Of a DNA stretch of 64,000 nt, positions 34,901 through 42,375 are shown one piece after another (the first letter of the stretch is position 1; every line of letters begins with the position of its first letter). Under the pieces are notes generated by a model. It was not told where the DNA came from. It did no database searches and was given only the letters and a program-made list of their open reading frames with translations. This DNA is from CAVVEQ01 sp963747315. GTDB lineage: Bacteria; Chloroflexota; Anaerolineae; Anaerolineales; Anaerolineaceae. The stretch spans positions 1,038,156 to 1,102,155 of the forward strand of contig CAVVEQ010000013.1 of NCBI GenBank assembly GCA_963747315.1, in the 5' to 3' direction. The translations under genes were made by a program, and so were the position numbers.

Positions 34901-37300
34901 GCAACGCTCACAAACCTGCCCGGTGCCAGTGTAAGCAAGGCTTTCGCTCCCAACCCGATCTACACAGGTGAATACTCGCTGCTTACCATCACGATCCAGA
35001 ATACAGGTAATATTGCTCTTTCCGGAATGGGTCTGATCGATAATCTTCCTGCCGGAACTTCGATTGCAGGAATCCCAGCTCCTCCGCCAGTAAACAATTG
35101 CGGCGGTTCATTAACCGCGGCAGCCGGAACTCAGCTTATACAGCTCACCGGGGGCAGCCTGCTGGGCAGCCAATCCTGCACATTGGTCATCCCGGTGACG
35201 AGTAATGTGGCCAACGATTATCTGAATACGATCCCGGCAGGCCGATTAACAAGTACAGAAGGAGCGACCAACCAGGATCCGACAAGTGATACGCTAAGGG
35301 TTTTGGCCCGCGCCTCCCTCGGTGACTTCGTCTGGAATGACACCAACGCCAACGGTATCCAGGATGCAGGCGAACCCGGGATTGAGAACGTCACCGTCGA
35401 GCTCTTCAACGGCTCCGGCGTCTCCCAGGGGACCACCACCACCAATGCCTCCGGGATCTATGCCTTCACCAACCTCACCCCAGGCGATTACTACCTCACC
35501 TTCACCCCCCCTGCCGGGTTTGTCTTCAGCCCCCAGAATGCGGGCGGTGACGATTCCGTGGACTCGGACGCCAATACCACCACCGGCACCACCGCCACCA
35601 CCACCCTCACCGCCGGGGAAAATGACATCTCCTGGGATGCAGGCCTCTATCAGCGCGCCTCCCTCGGTGACTTCGTCTGGAATGACACCAACGCCAACGG
35701 TATCCAGGATGCAGGCGAACCCGGGATCGAGAACGTCACCGTCGAGCTCTTCAACGGCTCCGGCGTCTCCCAGGGGACCACCACCACCAATGCCTCCGGG
35801 ATCTATGCCTTCACCAACCTCACCCCAGGCGATTACTACCTCACCTTCACCCCCCCTGCCGGGTTTGTCTTCAGCCCCCAGAATGCGGGCGGTGACGATT
35901 CCGTGGACTCGGACGCCAATACCACCACCGGCACCACCGCCACCACCACCCTCACCGCCGGGGAAAATGACATCTCCTGGGATGCAGGCCTCTATCAGCC
36001 GGAGATCAATGTAACCAAAGAATTAAGTGCAGTGACTTTCACCAACCCCGATGTTGCCCGCATGACCTATACCATCACGATCGGACCAAACGCAATTCCA
36101 TTAACTTTTATCCAGGCTGAGGATGACCTTGAGGCTGCTTTCTCCCCCCAACCCTTCTCAATCTTCAGCCTGACAGCGACAAACCTGACGGTGAATCCAG
36201 CGTATGATGGACTGACCAGTTCAGATACAAATTTACTGACCGGTTCTGATACCCTTGATGCAGGAGAAACCGGGGTCATCACCCTGGTGGTGGATCTGAC
36301 CTTGAACCAGAATGACCCCACAGCAACGTATATCAACGAGGTGGTAGCCAGCGGCCTACCGCCTACCGGTCCAAGGGTTACTGATCGCAGCTCCGCTACT
36401 GGTCCGCTTTTCGCAGACCCGGCGGTGACAAAAAGCGGGGACCCCACACGGGTTTATGTAGGCGAGCTAGTCACCTTTACCCTGACGGTCACAAATAATG
36501 GCAATCAAACCGCAACCGATGTGGTCGTTGTTGATCCACTTCCTTCCAATATGAGCGTCTTTTCTGCTGTGGCCACAAGTGGAACACTAACCATCATCCC
36601 TCCAAGAACGGTCCAGGTGGATATTGGGGATATGGATCCCAATGATGTGGTCACGATCACCATCGTCGCGCGGGTCAATAGCACCGGCTCCCCCCCGATC
36701 ATCAACCAGGTTGAGCTTACCACTACCTCACCCACCGACTTTGATCCGAATAACCGGTCATCGGTCACTTTGGAGGTTCTGCAGCCCAGTTTGCCTGAAA
36801 CAGGTTTCGCCCCCGGCAAGCTCACCAGGGTTCCTGCGCAGCCACCCTCGATCGTTTATTCCACCAGTGAAGATCTCTCGTTATCCATCCCTTCGCTGAA
36901 AATAAACCTTCCAATCGTGGGTGTTCCCAAAAGCGGGGACGGCTGGGATGTGACCTGGCTGGGCAACCGCGCAGGCTGGTTGAATGGAACCTCCTTTCCA
37001 ACCTGGGATGGCAACAGCGTCATCACCGGGCATGTCTACCTTTCCAACGGAGAGCCGGGGCCCTTCCTGAACATCGGCAAATTGCGATACGGCGACCGGT
37101 TGGTGGTACATGCTTTTGGAAAAGAGTATACATATGAAGTTCGCTCCGTCCGGACGATCAAGTCCTACGAGACAGCCACAGCGCTGAAGCATCAAGACCG
37201 CCCCTGGATCACCCTTCTGACCTGTAAAGGATTCAATGAAGATACCGGTGGATATGACCTGCGAACAATCGCCCGGGCGGTCCTAATCCAGGTGAAATAA
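31910..37300 (+). CDS. Secreted DUF11/SdrD-repeat surface protein with C-terminal sortase domain
   Basis: 1796 residues. A signal peptide (1-28, cleavage after VVQA) is followed by about eight DUF11-like repeats (K-[AS]-F openings, for example near 40, 185, 325, 465, 605, 740, 880 and 1010). Two identical SdrD-B repeats span 1134-1248 and 1249-1363. Two more DUF11-like domains lie at about 1365-1625, then LPETGF at 1628. The last ~150 residues are a sortase domain: His1708 (VITGHVYL), Cys1772 (LLTCKG) and Arg near 1785 (DLRTIARA). No C-terminal hydrophobic helix follows LPETG, so it is not a standard cell-wall anchor. Thr/Asn/Pro-rich composition suggests a secreted stalk or adhesin. Confidence 0.9.
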   Translation: MKRITRLVLLTSILFSAIFLQPPQVVQAANFPAQMNKSFTPISIAAGGVSIMSVTIYNPNSFELTSAHYHDFFPAGIFVSSPVTVTNNCGGTITNAGNGPIAVGDTSFQLNGGTVPPQSGGLPGQCAVTVAVTSTTPGNLINTIPANELTSTGIDNGVPVPITNEDPASATLQVASVLPPSLSKSFSLTTTWVGQATRLTINITNNDPITSLTETTLTDTFPVPFVLANPVNPSLTNCGPGTLTGPGGAALAPGQTSVTLNNGTIAPGAICSIAVNVVSNTQGANYTNTIPAGPAGAGSIRTRQGVTNTAAASAVVNVQAVGITKAFAATTIQETDYSVLTITLRNPTGTRYTGVGLVDTLPSGLSYVTTSPPTLSVGCNNPSPPAGTATVTASALTISNVSIVGGSVAAPGTCVITARVTGVASATPYTNTIPAGAMTGPVTNVLPATAQLTVQARSIGVVKSFSPSTINNNGTSTMTITLQNRTRTAYTGVGLIDNLPAGLVFTGAAPTLSASCNPPTATATLSGGPPPTRLTLANATIPGSTSANPVSNPGTCTITAQVTAISLGTWTNTLPIGSVCSTQGVCNGSAGSGSITVVNPLPVRLTKSFTNATIPAGGNSRLRLSIIAPADTALTNFSITDNLPTGVSVSNSSPPVFSAGCGAAGNRTLTALTGATSINLVLNTFAANATCNLDVWVTSSTPGTVTNTVTPANITNTQGRTIAANATANLSVTTLSMSKAFFPPTVNPNGLSTLTITLVNTNSSPLVSVGLLDSLPGSAANGIRIATPPNASTDCGGTLTTVANNQNITLANGTIPAQVGAVPGRCTIVVNVIGRGATATYTNTIPTTNVIGTIQGTATTIRPVANATAQIRVAPIGIQVVKGFNPLTVFGGASSVLSVQLINPNNSALSGIQFTDTMPVGMIIANPPNFNTGTCGGTLTGTVGSNVFTFSGGVLPASSTCTLTLRATMTVNGNLTNTIGAGAVTTFNGATNAQPAAATLTNLPGASVSKAFAPNPIYTGEYSLLTITIQNTGNIALSGMGLIDNLPAGTSIAGIPAPPPVNNCGGSLTAAAGTQLIQLTGGSLLGSQSCTLVIPVTSNVANDYLNTIPAGRLTSTEGATNQDPTSDTLRVLARASLGDFVWNDTNANGIQDAGEPGIENVTVELFNGSGVSQGTTTTNASGIYAFTNLTPGDYYLTFTPPAGFVFSPQNAGGDDSVDSDANTTTGTTATTTLTAGENDISWDAGLYQRASLGDFVWNDTNANGIQDAGEPGIENVTVELFNGSGVSQGTTTTNASGIYAFTNLTPGDYYLTFTPPAGFVFSPQNAGGDDSVDSDANTTTGTTATTTLTAGENDISWDAGLYQPEINVTKELSAVTFTNPDVARMTYTITIGPNAIPLTFIQAEDDLEAAFSPQPFSIFSLTATNLTVNPAYDGLTSSDTNLLTGSDTLDAGETGVITLVVDLTLNQNDPTATYINEVVASGLPPTGPRVTDRSSATGPLFADPAVTKSGDPTRVYVGELVTFTLTVTNNGNQTATDVVVVDPLPSNMSVFSAVATSGTLTIIPPRTVQVDIGDMDPNDVVTITIVARVNSTGSPPIINQVELTTTSPTDFDPNNRSSVTLEVLQPSLPETGFAPGKLTRVPAQPPSIVYSTSEDLSLSIPSLKINLPIVGVPKSGDGWDVTWLGNRAGWLNGTSFPTWDGNSVITGHVYLSNGEPGPFLNIGKLRYGDRLVVHAFGKEYTYEVRSVRTIKSYETATALKHQDRPWITLLTCKGFNEDTGGYDLRTIARAVLIQVK
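35309..35998 (+). repeat. Tandem 345-bp duplication (two SdrD-B units)
   Basis: Copies at 35309-35653 and 35654-35998 encode identical 115-residue domains, starting RASLGDFVWNDTNANG. Reading them side by side I find one silent difference (GGGATTGAG against GGGATCGAG). The unit length is a multiple of three, so the duplication keeps the frame. The near-identity points to a recent duplication or gene conversion; collapse in other assemblies is likely. Confidence 0.95.
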
Positions 37301-37328
37301 CCGCGATCAGACATCCAAAAATCAAACC

Positions 37329-37362
37329 AAGCCAGGTGATGCCCTCCACCTGGCTTTATTTT
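37329..37362 (+). terminator. Intrinsic terminator of the surface protein gene
   Basis: AAGCCAGGTG (37329-37338) pairs with CACCTGGCTT (37347-37356), followed by TATTTT. Confidence 0.85.
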
Positions 37363-37386
37363 AGTGGTGCTATATACCTCTAATTC

Positions 37387-37414
37387 TTGACAATTAGAAC
37401 TTATATTCTATAAT
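37387..37414 (+). promoter_or_regulatory. Strong promoter of uvrA with internal inverted repeat
   Basis: A perfect TTGACA (37387-37392) and perfect TATAAT (37409-37414) are separated by 16 bases. The spacer and -10 include TAGAA-N6-TTCTA (37395-37410), a possible site for an SOS-type repressor. I cannot match it to a known LexA box. Confidence 0.75.
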
Positions 37415-37507
37415 TGATCGTAAGCTTCAATAATTTTGTGAAAAGAGTTCACAAAAACAGCGGGTGATATAATGAAGGGTCATTTTCTCAGGAGCAATAA
37501 AAAACCT

Positions 37508-40384
37508 ATGTCTGGAAATACCATTCGCGTGGTTGGTGCGCGCGAGCACAACCTAAAAAACATCACCGTGGAGATCCCGCGGGATAAATTGGTGATCATC
37601 ACCGGTCTTTCCGGCTCTGGCAAGAGTTCCCTGGCCTTTGATACCATCTTCGCCGAAGGCCAGCGTCGCTACGTGGAATCCCTCTCTGCCTACGCCCGTC
37701 AATTCCTTGGCCAGATGCAGAAACCGGATGTGGATTATATCGAAGGTCTCTCCCCGGCGGTTTCCATCGACCAGAAGGCAACCTCCCACAACCCCCGTTC
37801 CACGGTGGGTACCGTCACCGAGATCTATGATTACCTGCGTTTGCTTTTCGCCCGTATTGGCATACCGCACTGCCCGGTTTGCGGCCGCGAGGTGGTTAAG
37901 CAATCCGCCCAGGAGATCGTGGATGCCATCGAGAAGCTCCCCGAGGATTCCCGTATCCTGGTACTTGCTCCCATCGTTCGCGGCCGGAAGGGCACTTACC
38001 AGGCAGTCTTCGAGGAAATTCGCAAAGCCGGTTTCGTCCGCGCCCGGGTGGATGGCGATCTCCGTTCTCTGGATGAGGAAATCGAGCTTGATCGCTATAA
38101 AATCCACACCATCGAAGCCGTGGTGGATCGGCTGGTCATCTCCCACGGTGATGACGAGGAGGAAAACCGCCTCTCGCGCTCCCGCTTGACGGATTCGGTG
38201 GAAACAGCCCTCAAAGTGGGGGAAGGATACCTGACAGTTCAGGACCTCTCCGGGGAATCGCCACGGGATATCCTTTTTTCCGAACATCTCGCCTGCCCCG
38301 AGCATGGGGTCAGTCTGGGCGAGATCGAACCGCGCACCTTTTCCTTCAATACACCACACGGCGCCTGCCCGGATTGCCAGGGGTTGGGTTCCAAGTTGGA
38401 GATCGATCCAGAACTGATCATTCCCGATAAGGAACGCTCCTTCAACGATGGTGGTGTGGTCGCTTTAGAGTGGGGTCCGCGCGAAAATGGCGGATATTAC
38501 TGGCAGATGGTCGAGTCGGTTGCCCGGGAATTCAAGATCGATCTCAACGCCCCCATCCGCAATTTGAGCCCGGAAAAGATCAACCTGATCCTCTACGGCA
38601 CCGGCTCTAAGGAGCTGACCGTCAGCCTGGTGGGGCGGGATAGACAGACTACCTTTAATACCACCTTTGAAGGTATCATCCCCAATTTGATGCGCCGATA
38701 CCGGGATACCCAGTCCGAATATATCCGCAACAAGATCTCCGAGTTCATGTCCGACAAGCCCTGCACTGCCTGCGGTGGCAAACGCCTGCGCGTGGAAGCC
38801 CTAGCGGTCACCATCGCGGACAAGAACATTATCGAGGTCACAACCTGGCCGGTGCTCACCACTCTGGAATGGGTCAGATCCCTGGCGGGAGAAAAATCAT
38901 TCCTCTCCCCACGCCAGAAAGCCATCTCTGACAGGATCTTCAAAGAGATCATATCCCGTCTTGGCTTCTTGGTGAACGTGGGTCTGGATTATCTCACCCT
39001 GCACCGTTCGGCAGGCACGCTTTCCGGCGGGGAAGCCCAGCGCATCCGCCTGGCCACCCAGGTCGGATCCCGTCTTATGGGTGTACTTTATGTGCTGGAT
39101 GAGCCATCCATCGGGTTGCACCCGCGTGATAATGCCCGCCTGCTGGAAACCTTGAAGGGCTTGCGTGATATTGGAAACACAGTCCTGGTGGTGGAGCACG
39201 ATGAGGAAACCATCCGCTCTGCGGATTGGATCGTCGACCTCGGCCCGCGCGCCGGCGAGCATGGCGGGCGTCTTGTCGCCGAAGGAACGGTTGCAGATAT
39301 TCTCATGAGCGAGGAATCCCTCACTGGCGCTTACCTATCCGGCCGGCTGCAGGTGCCAATTCCTCCCGAGCGAAGAAAAGGTAATGGGAAGGTCTTACGC
39401 ATCGTGGGTGCAAGAACCAACAACCTGAAAAACATCACTGTGGATATTCCTTTGGGGATGTTTGTCTGCATAACCGGGGTATCTGGTTCGGGGAAATCCA
39501 CTCTGATGGTTGATGTGCTGCACAATGCCCTCGCCCGCGACCTGATGGGAGCGCACACCCAGCCGGGAGAATACGACCGCATCGACGGGATTGAAAACCT
39601 CGATAAGATCATTAATATCGACCAGTCACCTATCGGGCGCACACCCCGTTCAAATCCCGGCACCTACACAGGTATGTTCGATGAGATCCGTTCCCTCTTC
39701 GCAGAACTCCCCGAGAGCAAGATCCGCGGTTATAAACGCGGCCGCTTCTCCTTTAATGTGCATGGTGGGCGTTGCGAGGCATGCCAGGGGCAGGGTCAAC
39801 TTCGCATCGAAATGCAGTTCCTCCCGGATATCTATGTCCCCTGCGATATCTGCCACGGGTCGCGTTTCAACCGCGAGACCTTGCAAGTGCATTTCAAAGG
39901 TCGCTCCATCGCGGATGTGCTGGATACCACCGTCGAACAGGGAATGGAACTTTTTTCTGCCATTCCCTCGATCGTGACAAAATTGCGCACTCTCCAGGAG
40001 GTCGGCCTGGGTTACATCAGGATTGGCCAGCCTGCCACCACCCTTTCTGGCGGAGAAGCCCAGCGCGTAAAGCTGGCTAAGGAGCTCTCCCGGCGCTCCA
40101 CCGGGAAGACCTTATACGTCCTGGATGAGCCTTCGGTCGGCCTGCATGCGGCGGATGTACACATGCTCATCGAAGTTGTACAGCGCCTGGTGGATAGCGG
40201 CAATTCGGTGCTCATCATCGAGCACAACCTGGATATCATCAAAGTCTCAGATTACCTTATCGATCTTGGACCCGAAGGCGGCGACCGTGGAGGCGAGGTG
40301 ATCGCCTGCGGCACACCCGAGGAGATCTGTGCACAGAAAGCTTCCTTCACAGGTCAGTATCTACGTTCCCACCTGGATATGTGA
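37508..40384 (+). CDS. uvrA: Excinuclease ABC subunit A
   Basis: 958 residues from the ATG at 37508; an in-frame ATG 36 bases upstream precedes family-atypical residues. DNA-damage recognition ATPase of nucleotide excision repair, cytoplasmic. It has two ABC ATPase halves: Walker A GLSGSGKSSL near 34 and GVSGSGKSTL near 657. Signatures are LSGGEAQRIRLA near 503 and LSGGEAQRVKLA near 845. Zinc-finger cysteines are in CPVCGRE, CPDCQGLGSK with CTACGGKR, and CEACQGQGQ with CDICHGSRF. DKATSHNPRSTVGTVTE-type residues (SIDQKATSHNPRSTVG) mark the DNA-binding part. No uvrB or uvrC is near. A strong promoter and terminator make it monocistronic. Confidence 0.97.
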   Translation: MSGNTIRVVGAREHNLKNITVEIPRDKLVIITGLSGSGKSSLAFDTIFAEGQRRYVESLSAYARQFLGQMQKPDVDYIEGLSPAVSIDQKATSHNPRSTVGTVTEIYDYLRLLFARIGIPHCPVCGREVVKQSAQEIVDAIEKLPEDSRILVLAPIVRGRKGTYQAVFEEIRKAGFVRARVDGDLRSLDEEIELDRYKIHTIEAVVDRLVISHGDDEEENRLSRSRLTDSVETALKVGEGYLTVQDLSGESPRDILFSEHLACPEHGVSLGEIEPRTFSFNTPHGACPDCQGLGSKLEIDPELIIPDKERSFNDGGVVALEWGPRENGGYYWQMVESVAREFKIDLNAPIRNLSPEKINLILYGTGSKELTVSLVGRDRQTTFNTTFEGIIPNLMRRYRDTQSEYIRNKISEFMSDKPCTACGGKRLRVEALAVTIADKNIIEVTTWPVLTTLEWVRSLAGEKSFLSPRQKAISDRIFKEIISRLGFLVNVGLDYLTLHRSAGTLSGGEAQRIRLATQVGSRLMGVLYVLDEPSIGLHPRDNARLLETLKGLRDIGNTVLVVEHDEETIRSADWIVDLGPRAGEHGGRLVAEGTVADILMSEESLTGAYLSGRLQVPIPPERRKGNGKVLRIVGARTNNLKNITVDIPLGMFVCITGVSGSGKSTLMVDVLHNALARDLMGAHTQPGEYDRIDGIENLDKIINIDQSPIGRTPRSNPGTYTGMFDEIRSLFAELPESKIRGYKRGRFSFNVHGGRCEACQGQGQLRIEMQFLPDIYVPCDICHGSRFNRETLQVHFKGRSIADVLDTTVEQGMELFSAIPSIVTKLRTLQEVGLGYIRIGQPATTLSGGEAQRVKLAKELSRRSTGKTLYVLDEPSVGLHAADVHMLIEVVQRLVDSGNSVLIIEHNLDIIKVSDYLIDLGPEGGDRGGEVIACGTPEEICAQKASFTGQYLRSHLDM

Positions 40385-40401
40385 AAATAATTACAAAAAT
40401 A

Positions 40402-40436
40402 AACCTGGCCAAGGATACCCTGGCCAGGTTTTGTTT
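40402..40436 (+). terminator. Intrinsic terminator of uvrA
   Basis: AACCTGGCCA (40402-40411) pairs with TGGCCAGGTT (40421-40430), followed by TTGTTT. It lies between convergent genes. Confidence 0.85.
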
Positions 40437-40477
40437 CGGTCTGCCTTTTACCCTTGAAGGCAGACCTCACGAATTGG

Positions 40478-41318
40478 CTAAAAGTTCGTTACCGCCTGCA
40501 AAGGTATTTCAGGGTAGATCTGGCTGTTGGCAGGGGGCATGGCGTTATACACCCAGTTAATATCCACCGAGCCCATCTTTATACCCCGAACTCGTTTGTA
40601 GCCGGTGAATGTTCCCCTCGTCAGTACACTTTCGATCCCCAGGTTCATGCAATATACCGCCACCTGGGCTCCGGTTGGGATCTGCTCTAATTCATCATTG
40701 AAAACGCCGGTGGAAAATGCAAGCCGGGTGCTATCAGCGGCCTGGCATTGGATCACAGGGATGATCGCAGGGAAGCCATCCTCTTTTATATACGAGATGA
40801 ACTTCAAGCCCATCCAACTGGTTGAACATTTTCTCGAGAAAAGGTTTCAGGATCCGTTCCTGGTTCCCGGTTTTCAACCCACCCTTGGCAAGCATGGATT
40901 TCAGCGCTGCAAAAATGATCCCATTCATCGGCAGGGGGGCTTTTTCTGAGACTTCCAACAGGTCGAAATAATGGACCGTGTTGATCCCGAAATAGGTGTT
41001 GTAGCGGAACATGGGGATGCGGTTCATAAGCTCGTATTCAGGACCGCTCTTTTCCAGGTGGGTCCACTCCGCTCTACCCCGCCAAAGTTTCCGATCGAAG
41101 GACATGATCAGGAAAGCCACCTTATGGTTCTGCTGGATATATTTCTTGCTCACCCCGGTCACGAATTCCCCGGCGATCAGTTCCTTAGGACCTTTCGCCT
41201 GCATCGAGGTGATCAGGGCGACGTGCGGTAACCCCTCCGGATTAACGCAGGCCAGCAACCCCACTTTTTCACTGGGAGTAAATTCTTTCATATCCTCAGA
41301 GCTGAATTCCTGTTTCAT
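40478..41318 (-). CDS. PNPOx-like split-barrel flavoprotein (frameshifted)
   Basis: About 279 residues if one T is dropped from the run at 40784-40787, which restores HLVYKEDGFPAIIPVIQC. Start at 41316-41318 (GGGAG upstream). The N-terminal half shows the pyridoxamine-phosphate-oxidase-like beta-barrel pattern (PSEKVGLLACVNPEGLPHVAL near 15-35, HKVAFLIMSFDR near 79). The C-terminal half (GFPAIIPVIQCQA, GAQVAVYCMNLG) looks like a second, related barrel. Flavin binding is likely but unproven. It is the last gene of a glycyl-radical-enzyme operon, 26 bases after the activase, so it may protect or serve the enzyme or act on its product. The role is inferred only. Confidence 0.72.
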
Positions 41319-41344
41319 TTTTTTCTTCTCCCTTCCAATGATCC

Positions 41345-42369
41345 TTAACAAGTACATATCGTCTTGGATGTTGCTTCAACCAATTCCATATCTTCATTTT
41401 TCAACCGGGTGGAACCACTCACGTGCACAATATTGGCATCCACGCCCGATTGCCTGGCTCCCTCGCCCAGCGCGTCCAGCTCAATCTGATCCAACAAATC
41501 CGCATCCGAAAACTCCCACGCCATCCCAAGCCGGGTGTATTTATCCTTACACAGGTTGTTGAACGCCAGCAGATCCCAACGGGATACTGCGGCACCTGCC
41601 ACGCGGGAGATGAATTGCCCGATGGCGGTTATGTTTTCGATCCGGGCAGTCTTCCCCGGGATCAGTGGGGTGCGCACCCACAACTCAAAACCTGCTTGTT
41701 GTTGTTCTTTACGCAGAACCATTTCCCGGAAGGTATCCAGGACGATATCCAGCGGAGAGCCGGTATATTCCAGGTGTTTTTCGGGATCCATTTCTTTCAG
41801 ATCGAATAGAACCAGTTCTGTGAAAGGTAGGATTGTATCCAGCGCTTCCGGTTTGATGATCCCGCAGGTATCGATGGCAGTGTGATACCCCCGGCTCTTG
41901 ACCTCCTGGAGCAATTCCGAGACAAAGTGCCACTGCAGCGTCGCTTCTCCCCCGCTGATAGTTATACCGCCACCTGATTGCTCGAAATATGTCGAATCTT
42001 TGAGGAGCTCATCCGCCAGGTTGGAAACAGCCCAATCCTTGCCCAAGCAGATCGAGGGCAGTCGAATGGGCATGCCTCAGCGCAGGTTCCGCAGCCTTCG
42101 CACCTTTCCCGGTCGATGGCCATCCCGGATTCGGTTAGATTCAATCCTCCATTCGGACAGACGGATATGCAAGTCCGGCAGCCTATACAGCGGATACCGA
42201 CCCACTGGATCTGCGGTTTTCCGGAAATGCTCTCGGGATTATGGCACCACAAGCAATGCATCGGGCAGCCTTTCATGAACACCGTGGTGCGGATTCCCGG
42301 GCCATCCTCGGTGGACATGCGCTGGATTTCCAGCACTGTGCCTTTTCGATCAGTTGACAAATTAACCAC
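41345..42369 (-). CDS. Glycyl-radical enzyme activating enzyme (frameshifted)
   Basis: About 341 residues, GTG start at 42367-42369. Radical-SAM motif CPMHCLWC (Cx3Cx2C) is near 35, preceded by STEDGPGIRTTVFMKG, diagnostic of GRE activases. A ferredoxin insert with two four-cysteine clusters follows: CIGCRTCISVCP and CEGCGTCAEACP. Next comes GGITISGGEATLQ, the SAM GGE motif. The frame breaks near 42056-42058; one more C in that run joins ACPFDCP to SICLGKDW. It uses SAM to place the glycyl radical on the partner enzyme encoded 6 bases upstream. The substrate specificity lies in the partner, not in this protein. Confidence 0.92.
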
Positions 42370-42375
42370 TGGCTT

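Noticed and set aside
35309..35998. Possible CRISPR-like or satellite array
   Set aside because: Two large in-frame coding copies with no spacers; a protein domain duplication.
35322..36014. Pro/Ser/Thr-rich frame over the tandem duplication
   Set aside because: Shadow of the SdrD-B repeats in another frame; its repetitive look comes only from the duplicated DNA.
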